Assembly: GCF_024622195.1 (NCBI RefSeq)
Contig: NZ_JANKBI010000004.1
Coordinates: 62,001-126,000, forward strand
Direction of reading: 5' to 3'
Source of the DNA: Murimonas intestini
GTDB taxonomy: Bacteria > Bacillota > Clostridia > Lachnospirales > Lachnospiraceae
DNA length: 64,000 nt
Shown: one piece after another, positions 16,100 through 24,405 of the stretch
Layout: each line of letters starts with the position of its first letter
How positions within the stretch are numbered: position 1 is the first letter of the stretch
The notes under the pieces: model-generated
Database searches by the model: none
What the model saw: only the letters and a program-made list of their open reading frames with translations
Told to the model about the DNA's origin: nothing
Made by a program: the position numbers and the translations under genes

Positions 16100-17259
16100 C
16101 AGCTGTTCTCCCCAACCTGCAGTGTTACAAGCGCAGTGTACACACCATTCTTCACATCCGCCTGATAAATGCCATTATATTTTCGGGATATTTCCTGCAT
16201 GATTTTTATCCCGTATCCATGCCAGTTTCTTTTTACTTTTGCTTTTACTTTTTGATTTACGCATGGGTTCGTTGTTTTGATATAGAGATAGTCCTGCATT
16301 ACCACAGCATATACCCATATTTCTTTTTCTGTCTCCCCAGGAAGCAGCTCACATGCATTAACAGCGTTGTCCAGCAAATTAGAAAAAATACTGCATAAAT
16401 GGACCTTGTCAATACCGTGGTCTTTCTCCAGCCGGATATCCGTCTTCAGGGATATCCCCTTTTCTCTGCACGTCTGGGCCTTTTCCTCCAGTACCGCATT
16501 TAATACCGGCAGAGGAGTATAATTTGTTATCCTGGTGCTTTCAATACGATGTGTCATTTCTTCCAGCTGCTTTTTCACCATTTCCTGCTGGTCCGGCTGC
16601 TCCATAAACCAACAGAGCCTGTCGAGCTGGCCTGATAATTCCTGCTTTATAGATATCATTTCCCTCTGCAGACGCGTCACATTTTCATAGTGCTCCTTTT
16701 TTAGTTCATGAGCCGCCTCCATCTTGTTTAATTCTCTTTCCAGCCTGTCCTTACGGGTTTTCTCAAATACCATATACAGTAAAATAACATCTGCAGCCGC
16801 ACCCGCCAGAAAGCCAAGATGAAAAAACATAATTGACTCCCCTGCCCGCTGTCCTGCTCCCTGAATATAACCAAGCCAGATTAAAAACTGCCCCACAAGA
16901 AATACAGGATAAATCGCTGCATTTTTAACTATTTCTTTCTTCTTATAACGTTTATACAAATACAAAAACACGCACCCGGCAGCCATAATTAAATAGAAAG
17001 GCAGATATGAGCAGAGCAGCTTTGTTTCACCCGCCGCAGTGCCTGAAGCAAGAAGATAAGATTTTTCTATAACTCCATAAAACACAAAGCGGCCTGCACA
17101 CTCTGCCAGACCACAGGCTGTTATTTGTACATATTTCAACGAATTTTTAAGGCGAAGTTCTTTCTCCGCCTTATCTGTACCGCTATACATTTCTTTTATA
17201 ATAATAACTACAGCAAGAATTTTAAGCAGATACATTCCAATCTGAAGACCAGTATACAT
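16099..17259 (-). CDS. GHKL-ATPase membrane kinase subunit lacking the phospho-acceptor histidine
   Basis: 386 residues. About five spans lie in residues 5-165, then a coiled coil, then the helix TRLQREMISIKQEL where AgrC-like kinases carry RLRHEWNNYL. The acceptor His is Arg (R199) and the HExxN Asn is Ser. The C-terminal ATPase domain is intact: SNLLDNAVNAC (293-303, N box) and HGYGIKIM (347-354, G2-like). Alone it should bind ATP but lack the usual acceptor; the two downstream proteins have the acceptor but no ATPase. It is 28 bases after the LytTR regulator gene. Another reading is a non-phosphorylating ATPase sensor. Confidence 0.75.
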   Translation of the reverse strand: MYTGLQIGMYLLKILAVVIIIKEMYSGTDKAEKELRLKNSLKYVQITACGLAECAGRFVFYGVIEKSYLLASGTAAGETKLLCSYLPFYLIMAAGCVFLYLYKRYKKKEIVKNAAIYPVFLVGQFLIWLGYIQGAGQRAGESIMFFHLGFLAGAAADVILLYMVFEKTRKDRLERELNKMEAAHELKKEHYENVTRLQREMISIKQELSGQLDRLCWFMEQPDQQEMVKKQLEEMTHRIESTRITNYTPLPVLNAVLEEKAQTCREKGISLKTDIRLEKDHGIDKVHLCSIFSNLLDNAVNACELLPGETEKEIWVYAVVMQDYLYIKTTNPCVNQKVKAKVKRNWHGYGIKIMQEISRKYNGIYQADVKNGVYTALVTLQVGENS

Positions 17260-17287
17260 ATAAACTCCTTTATCTTTGCAGCCAATT

Positions 17288-18001
17288 TTAAATCAGGCGG
17301 CTCATGTAAGAAAAATATCTCTCTTTTACGGCAGAAAGATATGCTTTGCTGATTACCACTTCTGTGTCATCTTTTAAAATTATCGTTTTTGATTCTATCC
17401 GTTTTATCATATCCATATTAACAGCAAAACTTTTATGACACTGAACAAAACTTTCTCCAAGCCCCGCCATTATTTCTTTTAACTTTTTATACACCGTATA
17501 CTCTTTGTTTTCTGTATGTATTATAACTTTATGGCCCTGGCTCTCTATAAAGTAGATTTCAGAATATAAAATATTAATGATCTTCCTTCCGGAGCATATG
17601 ACCAGTTTTTCGTCTTCTTCCCTTTTTATATCTTCCTCTGTTTTTTGCAGATACTTAACAAGTAATTCCTGGCTGACAGGCTTTGTCAGATATCCGGCCA
17701 GATTAGATTTCTTTAAAAAGATCAACTGAGAATAGCGGTCATTATAACCTGTTACATAAATTACTTTCATGGAGGGATCGATCCTGAACATTTCTTCCGC
17801 ATAATCAATCCCATCCCGTTCTTCCTCCAGATCAATATCCAGAAAAACAATCTGGAACCGGTATCCCTCCAACATATCCTCTATCAATTCTGTTACACTG
17901 GAATAGCATTCTGTTTCCCGCACATACTCAGTTTTTGCAAGCAATAACTTCATATAGTCGCAAAATATCTTCTCATTGTCACACACTGCCACACTCAGCA
18001 T
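17288..18001 (-). CDS. LytTR-family response regulator
   Basis: 237 residues. The receiver domain spans 1-120 with CDNE near the N-terminus (acid pocket at D8) and FLDIDLEEERDG with phospho-acceptor D55. The LytTR DNA-binding domain covers ~130-237 (YFIESQGHKVIIHT, then QCHKSFAVNMDMI). It is the first gene of the operon and presumably the target of the split kinase downstream. GAGGTGG precedes the ATG. LytTR regulators usually bind two 9-base direct repeats; I searched the adjacent promoter and found no convincing pair. Confidence 0.92.
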   Translation of the reverse strand: MLSVAVCDNEKIFCDYMKLLLAKTEYVRETECYSSVTELIEDMLEGYRFQIVFLDIDLEEERDGIDYAEEMFRIDPSMKVIYVTGYNDRYSQLIFLKKSNLAGYLTKPVSQELLVKYLQKTEEDIKREEDEKLVICSGRKIINILYSEIYFIESQGHKVIIHTENKEYTVYKKLKEIMAGLGESFVQCHKSFAVNMDMIKRIESKTIILKDDTEVVISKAYLSAVKERYFSYMSRLI

Positions 18002-18040
18002 ATATCCACCTCAATACTATGTCGTTTTTCCATTTTATTT

Positions 18041-18046
18041 ATTATA
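18041..18046 (-). promoter_or_regulatory. -10 element upstream of the LytTR/split-kinase operon
   Basis: TATAAT on the minus strand about 40 bases before the regulator's ATG. No good -35 lies 17 bases away (TGGCCG), so the promoter may need an activator or be weak. Confidence 0.4.
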
Positions 18047-18094
18047 TCAGTTTTAGGGTGTAACGGCCAGTATTTTGGCGGATTTTTGCAACGT

Positions 18095-19105
18095 TCAAAA
18101 ACTCTTGTCTGTAATCAATGTGTACAGCCAAAATGGAAGATACATTATACAAATTATCAAACCCGCAAAGAAAAACACCAGTATAGATACAATTGTTTTT
18201 CCAAATATTGTTTCGCTTGTGAAAAAAATATATGCTGAGCTAAATGCATATAATGCGCCATTAGCCAGCAAAACCGTAACCGTGTAAAGAAAGACTTTAT
18301 CATCTCCATCTGAAATAATGAGCGCTATTACACAAATTAATGATGCCGCTGCAAAAGGAGACATGGATATTATGAGAGAAAGCAAAGAGCTGTCTGTTAT
18401 CGATTTTATCCATTTTTCACCAGCCTCAATAATAGAGTAATCATGTATATATGCAAGAGCAAATGCTCCCAGCGCAATAGAAACAGAAAATATAATTAAT
18501 CTTGCAATGTTTTCCCTCATTCCACTTTTGCTTCTTATGATCATTAACAAACCAACTATTATATTGATGGCAATCATAATCTCAAATGAATACTCTCTTA
18601 TGTAGGGACCAAAAAATTTATAAAGTAACGCCACTGCTGCTATACATGCAAAAAAGATTACTGTTAGAAATGTAGAATCAATATCAGATGCTTCTCTGAC
18701 CGGGCGATAAGATTCTCTTTCTTCTTTTCCAATTTTTTCTCTTTTTTTCTTCTGTTCATCTATTCCAAGTAAAACAGCGGCGCCTGCCTGCAATCCTTCA
18801 TGCTGATCATCTGAAGAATCTGGATAATAATATCCCAATCGTCCTCCATATCCACGCTTCTCTAAAACTTCATGACGTTCGAAATCTACATATGCAATCA
18901 TAGAACCTTGAGAATCCAATAACTCACCATTTTGTTCTACGTACCCGACACTAATTGTATCTGCCAGTATATTTGACCCGCCTTCCCGATATCCATAGAC
19001 TTCTGCTCCTCCGTTTCGGAATTTGCAGTATCCTATTCTTTCATCGTGCCTTATAATGCCATTATCATACTTGTAAATAGTATCCATAAAATATACTGTT
19101 CCCAT
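18095..19105 (-). CDS. Membrane protein with N-terminal beta-repeat-like domain, unknown function
   Basis: About 336 residues. Residues 1-110 are short Gly/Tyr-rich repeats (GIIRHDERIGYCKF, then DTISVGYVEQNG, then RGYGGRLGYYYP), suggesting a small beta-repeat domain. A charged linker (EQKKKREKIGKEERE) follows, then about seven hydrophobic spans to the C-terminus. Start 19105 is chosen because AAGGGAG is 5 bases upstream; the frame to 19336 overlaps the lipoprotein gene. It follows that gene by 70 bases and lies upstream of the LytTR operon. I recognise no family. It may sense or modify the envelope. Confidence 0.65.
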   Translation of the reverse strand: MGTVYFMDTIYKYDNGIIRHDERIGYCKFRNGGAEVYGYREGGSNILADTISVGYVEQNGELLDSQGSMIAYVDFERHEVLEKRGYGGRLGYYYPDSSDDQHEGLQAGAAVLLGIDEQKKKREKIGKEERESYRPVREASDIDSTFLTVIFFACIAAVALLYKFFGPYIREYSFEIMIAINIIVGLLMIIRSKSGMRENIARLIIFSVSIALGAFALAYIHDYSIIEAGEKWIKSITDSSLLSLIISMSPFAAASLICVIALIISDGDDKVFLYTVTVLLANGALYAFSSAYIFFTSETIFGKTIVSILVFFFAGLIICIMYLPFWLYTLITDKSF

Positions 19106-19175
19106 ATGTGCTCCCTTCTGATACAAATAGATTACAGAAAAATTATCCGGGATTTTCAATTTTTCATTTTCTGTC

Positions 19176-20246
19176 TTAATGTGTACCAAAATCAAGAGCC
19201 CTTCTTGAATCGAGCTGCTTCTCTTCCTCGCTTGTAAAATCTTTGTACGCAAAAGGAGGCTGTTCACCATTTGTATTATATATACTATATGTCCTGTTAA
19301 AATCAGGAATATAAATAGTTGCGGCATCAAAGTCAAAATAGGCTATATGGTAATCATCCTCTCTTCCGTTTTGGCAATATTGAGCAGTTCCATTGATCAG
19401 ATCTATTTCAGTAAGTATTCCATCTACAATATAGCCATCAGAATCCATTTCTCCCATAATATTTGTGATTTCTTCATTTTCAGAGGTAAATACTCTTTTG
19501 TAAAGATAGAGGGTTGACACCCTGTTATAGTATATTCCTTCAGGAACTGGCCGCATTTGCATATAAGAATAAACCCCATTTTCATTAGGCGTCCCAAGCC
19601 AGATTATATTATCCATATTATCAAGGCTTTGCGCTGCTATCCTGGTATAGGAATACTCATTCTCCCATTTGCCAGTTTGCGGATTATAAAGTTCATTTAA
19701 TTCGTAAGTATTTTTTGTGGTATATTTTAATGTTTTGTCACATCTCGTCTCAAAGAATATCCTTTTATAGGAATAAAATGTTTCAGCATCAAAATTTACA
19801 TCTTCAACATTTGTAAAATTAATTGTATCAAACGTTCCCGTCACATAGGCATCCGGGTCATTGTTAAAAGTGGCAAGTACCTCTTCATTATCCCTTGTGC
19901 TTAAGTCTTTCACGTAAAAATCGATTACTTCCATGTCATCAAGGATCCATCCGCCCTGGTCATAAAAATTATAGTAAAGAATGCAATAATATGATTGAAT
20001 TGCATACTCATTTTCACCACGTATAGTCACATATACCGTATCTTCCTTGTCATCCATATTTGTCTGTCTTTTTTCAATTTTTACCGTCTCACTAAAGTCC
20101 GCAAAGTTTATTTCTGATTCATAATTTTGCACATCCGTTAGTATCTCCTGCTCATCCTTTACTTTTCTGCCGCATCCGGATATACATAATAAAATCAAAA
20201 TTAATGTTAACGTAATAACAAATCTGTTTTTCTTCATAAGTTTCAT
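19176..20246 (-). CDS. Lipoprotein of unknown function
   Basis: 356 residues. The signal peptide ends in the lipobox ISGC (Cys near residue 25), so it is anchored outside the membrane. The mature part is rich in Tyr, Asp and Asn with beta-type segments and no catalytic motif I recognise. AAGGAG lies before the ATG at 20246; a second Met three codons in is also possible. It is preceded at 34 bases by another secreted protein and followed by a membrane protein, all on the same strand, suggesting one envelope complex. Confidence 0.7.
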   Translation of the reverse strand: MKLMKKNRFVITLTLILILLCISGCGRKVKDEQEILTDVQNYESEINFADFSETVKIEKRQTNMDDKEDTVYVTIRGENEYAIQSYYCILYYNFYDQGGWILDDMEVIDFYVKDLSTRDNEEVLATFNNDPDAYVTGTFDTINFTNVEDVNFDAETFYSYKRIFFETRCDKTLKYTTKNTYELNELYNPQTGKWENEYSYTRIAAQSLDNMDNIIWLGTPNENGVYSYMQMRPVPEGIYYNRVSTLYLYKRVFTSENEEITNIMGEMDSDGYIVDGILTEIDLINGTAQYCQNGREDDYHIAYFDFDAATIYIPDFNRTYSIYNTNGEQPPFAYKDFTSEEEKQLDSRRALDFGTH

Positions 20247-20280
20247 AATCCTCTCCTTTTCAGCCGGGCCATACCCGCAG

Positions 20281-21150
20281 TTATTTCGTATCAGTTTCAG
20301 TGACCGGAGCCTCAGTGTTCAGCGTCAGAGTAATTGTCTGTCCTGCATCCTCATCATTCCTCAGTGTAATACTGTCTTTTGTTATTTTTTCTACAGAATA
20401 GCTGATACGGCCGCCTCCATCCCAAAGAAATTTAATATTATTTTGCATGACAGCAAGTTTACCTGTCCTTGATCCGTTATCCAGATCCATCATGCCGTCT
20501 GATGTGATAGTCAGAACCTTACCGTCAATATCCCACGTCTTTCCCAGCAGCAGTTCTTCCAGAAACTCACTCTGAACCTTTTCTTTCATGAAAACAGTTC
20601 TAAACTCATTTAACTTGGGAGCAAGGGGATCTGCCGTATCTGTGACAGTTACAGTCATGATCAGTTTTTTGTCTTGATCTGTATTCAGGCAAAATCTGGA
20701 ATTGGAGGAATCCAGCTTATATGCAGTAAGATCACCGCTCTCAACAGGCAGAAATTCACCTGTAAAACTGTCAGCCACTGAGGCCGTTTCTTCATTCAGA
20801 TCTGTGATTGTAAATTTATTATCGGATATTTTATAATTGCCTAATTTAACAGATTTTTCTAAATCCGGCAAAATAATTGTTCCGTCCGGCATTAATATAA
20901 TTTCATCCTCAATGGCATAATCATGGTTTTCATACCACACATATCTCCAAACTCCCCAAAGCATTTCAATATCTTCCGGGATTTCCTCAGCCTCCGGTTC
21001 AACTGCTTCTGAGCCTAAAGCTTCAGGCCCCGCATTTTCTGTCTCAGAGCCTGTCCCGGGTCCGGCAGCAAGCAGATCTGTATCTGCCCCGCAGAACAGG
21101 ACACCTGCCATGAGCATTGCTGTCATTGCCATTAATATTTTTCTTTTCAT
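20281..21150 (-). CDS. Secreted protein with lipocalin-like repeats, unknown function
   Basis: 289 residues with a signal peptide (MKRKILMAMTAMLMAGVLFCG) ending near ALA/AAG cleavage-like residues. The following ~40 residues are Glu/Ala-rich and probably disordered. Two similar halves follow, each a lipocalin-like short beta unit: one has LWGVWRYVWYENH and DGTIILPD, the other LLGKTWDIDGKVLTITSDG and GMMDLDNG. This pattern occurs in small extracellular Firmicute proteins with no set role. First gene of a three-gene envelope set. Confidence 0.65.
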   Translation of the reverse strand: MKRKILMAMTAMLMAGVLFCGADTDLLAAGPGTGSETENAGPEALGSEAVEPEAEEIPEDIEMLWGVWRYVWYENHDYAIEDEIILMPDGTIILPDLEKSVKLGNYKISDNKFTITDLNEETASVADSFTGEFLPVESGDLTAYKLDSSNSRFCLNTDQDKKLIMTVTVTDTADPLAPKLNEFRTVFMKEKVQSEFLEELLLGKTWDIDGKVLTITSDGMMDLDNGSRTGKLAVMQNNIKFLWDGGGRISYSVEKITKDSITLRNDEDAGQTITLTLNTEAPVTETDTK

Positions 21151-21339
21151 TTCATAATCCCCCTTTTCGTCGTTGGTATATTTTCAGTTACTATTCACAA
21201 AATTATATCAAATCTCCCCCTGCATTTTTTTCTCTATGCAAAACTGGACGAAAAAAGAGCAAAAAAAACGCGGATATGGCTTTTCGTTCTCCCCCATGAT
21301 ATAATTACCACAAAACACTATATACGGAGGTGCTTCATC

Positions 21340-22056
21340 ATGAAAATACGTTGGATTGGCCAGGCAGGATATGAACTTAGTGACGGTACAACTACGATTC
21401 TTTTAGATCCATATCTCTCAGATATCGTAGAGCGCGAAGAAGGCTTGAAAAGGATGGTGACAGCCCCAGTCAACCCTGAGGATATCACTGCAGATGTGCT
21501 TTTATACACACATACACATATTGACCACCTGGACCCGGATACTGTTAAAAGCATCAAGAGCAGAGAGGTTCTCTTCGCAGGTCCCGGAAGCGGCCTCCCA
21601 ATACTGGAAGAGGCGGGCATATCCGCTGCCAGATATATAAACCTGGACCGGGGCGAAGAGAGAAGTTTTGGTGATTTCAAGGTCAGGGCTGTCTTTGCAG
21701 ACCATACTGATGACAGTGTGGGCTACATAATAAACCACGGGGGATTGACTCTTTATTTCACAGGAGATACCCTGTTTACCCCTCAATTTGAAAGCAGCAT
21801 ACGGGAATTAAAAGACATCAGGATCGATATTCTTTTTGTCTGTATCAACGGAAAGCTGGGCAATATGAATGTGGGGGAGGCAGTAACCCTCACCCGCATG
21901 CTGAGTCCTGCCGCTGCAGTCCCCAACCACTATGGCATGTTTGCTGAAAATACGGAAGATCCTGCGCTGTATGTACAGGGTCTGGCGGACAGCCGGCAGG
22001 TAATACGCGTCCTGGAATTTAACAAAACATATGAGGCGCCCGAAAATTTTATTTAA
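21340..22056 (+). CDS. MBL-fold metallo-hydrolase, UlaG-like
   Basis: 238 residues. The metal motif HTHIDH (H58, H60, D62, H63) is followed by a later DHTDDSVGYII (His ligand), GDTLF (Asp bridging) and PNHYGM. The start MKIRWIGQAGYEL and the layout fit the UlaG/L-ascorbate-6-phosphate lactonase branch of the beta-lactamase fold. Substrate unknown; the rest of an ascorbate pathway is absent. GGAGG lies 9 bases before the ATG. One of very few plus-strand genes, ending at a shared terminator. Confidence 0.88.
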   Translation: MKIRWIGQAGYELSDGTTTILLDPYLSDIVEREEGLKRMVTAPVNPEDITADVLLYTHTHIDHLDPDTVKSIKSREVLFAGPGSGLPILEEAGISAARYINLDRGEERSFGDFKVRAVFADHTDDSVGYIINHGGLTLYFTGDTLFTPQFESSIRELKDIRIDILFVCINGKLGNMNVGEAVTLTRMLSPAAAVPNHYGMFAENTEDPALYVQGLADSRQVIRVLEFNKTYEAPENFI

Positions 22057-22097
22057 CTCAATGCAGATCATTACATTATATATCTGCGCAATTTCGC

Positions 22098-22135
22098 AAA
22101 ACAGGCTGCCTGATAAGATCTCAGGCAGCCTGTTT
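22098..22135. terminator. Strong bidirectional Rho-independent terminator
   Basis: AAACAGGCTGCCTGA pairs perfectly with TCAGGCAGCCTGTTT around a 7-base loop, with T-rich sequence after it on the plus strand. It sits between the converging MBL and diguanylate cyclase genes and overlaps the last codon of the latter. Confidence 0.85.
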
Positions 22136-24338
22136 ATTTTTCCATTTTTTTATATTCAGTAATATCATAACATGACAGAAGTAGCGCCGGACTGTCACCC
22201 CAGTGCATTGGAGTAACATGTACCTTTGTCCACACATTATATATTGGATTATAGATCTCGTTGGGACCGCCCTGCCGGAGGGGACATTTCTCACATGGCT
22301 CTTCTTTTCTGAAAAATGCCTTGTAACAGGGCATCCCCGGCTTTGCACTTAAAGCCAGCTCTTTCGTCTTATGGTTCAGATAGAGCAGTTCATAAGTATC
22401 CCTGCGGATCGCATAGATATAGGCATCCTGGACATCCAGTATAGTGTTCAGCTGAACAGCCAGCTGACGGTCACGGTCAGTTGCCCTCTTCTTCTGGAGG
22501 AAAGTGGTGAGCAGCTGGGACACAAGTGACAGGATAGCTATCTCATCCTTTGTCCACAGTCTCGTCCCTGTACATTCATCGAATCCCACAAATCCCCTGA
22601 ATGATTCATCCTCACTTCTGATGGCGCACTGCAGTGTGGATCTGATTCCCTGCCTTTCAAAAAGTGCCACCTGTGAAGGCGCCAGCGCGTGTATATCACG
22701 GCAGTAGAAGATAGCATTTTCACCAAAAAGGTTTTCATAGCCTTCAAGATCAGCATACGGTATCTGCTGCAGATTTTCCTTCTCAGGAGTTATCCCCGCA
22801 TTACACCACTCGTATGTATTATAGGAATATTTGCCATCATCACTGTTCTCAAATATATATGCCCTGCTGACATCGAATCTCTTCCCCACGATCTCCAGGA
22901 TGAGATTAATTGCCTGGTCTATATCTTTCGTGTCATAGAGTATCTGAAATACATAGTTGGCCAGGTCACCCGTTGTACCCGTTCCCCTCTCATCCGAATC
23001 AATAGCCGCTCCCAGTGAAGAGAAGGCTGACTGCTGGACAGGCACTGACTGGCCGGGTTCATAGATGACATACTGATTCTTTCCCCTGCTCTTTGCCTGA
23101 TATAAAGCGAGATCGGCACAGTGGTAAAGGGACTGAAAATCACTGCCGTCTTCCGGATACATGGCAACTCCTATACTGCAGCTGAAGGCGATGTTCTGCT
23201 TCTCATCCTCAAAGAGATGGCGGAACATATCCAGAAACAGCTCTGCCTTTCTCTTTGCCAGTTTCCTGTCAGGAACATCTTTTAAGAAAACAGTAAACTC
23301 ATCCCCGCCTATGCGTCCCACAATATCACTGCCGCGTGTCAGCCTTTTCATGCCCGAGGCGAGTTCCGCCAGCACGGCATCTCCAAACAGATGCCCCTGG
23401 CTGTCATTTACCTGTTTAAAATTATCAGTATCGATCATGAAGAGGGCCCCGCAGCACTCCGGCCTGTCCTGGAGGTGGCATCTGATCTGCGTCACAGTCT
23501 CCTCCCTGTTATACAGCCCTGTCAGTGCGTCTCTCTCTGCCCTGTACTTCAGATTATCTATCAGCCTCTTTTCTTTATCTATATCTGTTATGACACCTAC
23601 GGCCTTGATCGGATTTCCGGACGCATCATACTGGTCTGTGGCACGGATACGGCACCAGATAAAGTTTCCCTTTGCATCCTGTATCCTGAACTCATCCGTG
23701 GAGTATGGCTTGCCGCTCCTTGCATCAGCTATGAGCTGCTGAAATCTGTGCAGATCATCAGGATGGATATGAGAGCGCAGCTTAAGACTTTCCAGGATCC
23801 TTTCGTGCACAGGTTCATATCCAAATTTTTTTCCCCAGTTTGCGGAATATATCATAGTATCTGCCAGCATATTCCACTCAAAAATAATGTCAGTTGTCTG
23901 GTCCATTATGATCCTGTGGCGCTCTAATGACAGGCGCAGCTCTTCTCTTGCATTTCTCGTCTCTGTCACATCCATCATGACACAGAGGAGCTGTTCTTCT
24001 CCATCTGTGCTGATGAGCCGGGCATTGTCCATCACCCATTTACAGCTCCCGTCCCGGCACAGGACGCGGTAGCTCTGTGATGACTTTTCACCTGACTTCA
24101 GCTGCTCTGACACTTCATCCAAAACACTCTGCCTGTCATCAGGATGTATCATTTCTATAAAACGGTACTGAAACCGTTCTCCGATCTCATCCCATCCAAA
24201 TCCAAACATGTCTATAAATCCCTGGTTTACTTCTATCAGGGTAAAATATTCATCATTCAGACACTGCTGTACCCCGCCTGGTATACTGTTGAACAGTGTT
24301 TTATATTCCGGACTGGGATACTGCCTGCCGTCTTTCAT
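22134..24338 (-). CDS. PAS-PAS-GGDEF-GAF diguanylate cyclase
   Basis: 734 residues, soluble. PAS 1 covers ~10-130 and PAS 2 ~145-265, then a GGDEF domain (~265-430) with intact GGDEF at 344-348 and an RGSD inhibitory site at 335-338, exactly five residues upstream. So it should make cyclic-di-GMP and be product-inhibited. A GAF domain covers ~475-630. A final ~90-residue PAS-like module has a Cys cluster (CYKAFFRKEEPCEKCPLR) that might hold a metal or sense redox. Neighbours handle O2/NO (flavodiiron, hemerythrin), so an oxygen or redox signal is a reasonable guess. Confidence 0.92.
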   Translation of the reverse strand: MKDGRQYPSPEYKTLFNSIPGGVQQCLNDEYFTLIEVNQGFIDMFGFGWDEIGERFQYRFIEMIHPDDRQSVLDEVSEQLKSGEKSSQSYRVLCRDGSCKWVMDNARLISTDGEEQLLCVMMDVTETRNAREELRLSLERHRIIMDQTTDIIFEWNMLADTMIYSANWGKKFGYEPVHERILESLKLRSHIHPDDLHRFQQLIADARSGKPYSTDEFRIQDAKGNFIWCRIRATDQYDASGNPIKAVGVITDIDKEKRLIDNLKYRAERDALTGLYNREETVTQIRCHLQDRPECCGALFMIDTDNFKQVNDSQGHLFGDAVLAELASGMKRLTRGSDIVGRIGGDEFTVFLKDVPDRKLAKRKAELFLDMFRHLFEDEKQNIAFSCSIGVAMYPEDGSDFQSLYHCADLALYQAKSRGKNQYVIYEPGQSVPVQQSAFSSLGAAIDSDERGTGTTGDLANYVFQILYDTKDIDQAINLILEIVGKRFDVSRAYIFENSDDGKYSYNTYEWCNAGITPEKENLQQIPYADLEGYENLFGENAIFYCRDIHALAPSQVALFERQGIRSTLQCAIRSEDESFRGFVGFDECTGTRLWTKDEIAILSLVSQLLTTFLQKKRATDRDRQLAVQLNTILDVQDAYIYAIRRDTYELLYLNHKTKELALSAKPGMPCYKAFFRKEEPCEKCPLRQGGPNEIYNPIYNVWTKVHVTPMHWGDSPALLLSCYDITEYKKMEK

Positions 24339-24405
24339 TTTACTTCCCTCCTCATGACGGCAGCGGCCCTTCCCGGGCCGCCGCCAGATTGTTTTACCCG
24401 CTATG

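Noticed and set aside
18002..18094. LytTR direct-repeat binding sites in front of the LytTR regulator
   Set aside because: Two GTT-containing candidates are 28 bases apart and miss several consensus positions; the family spacing is about 21-22.
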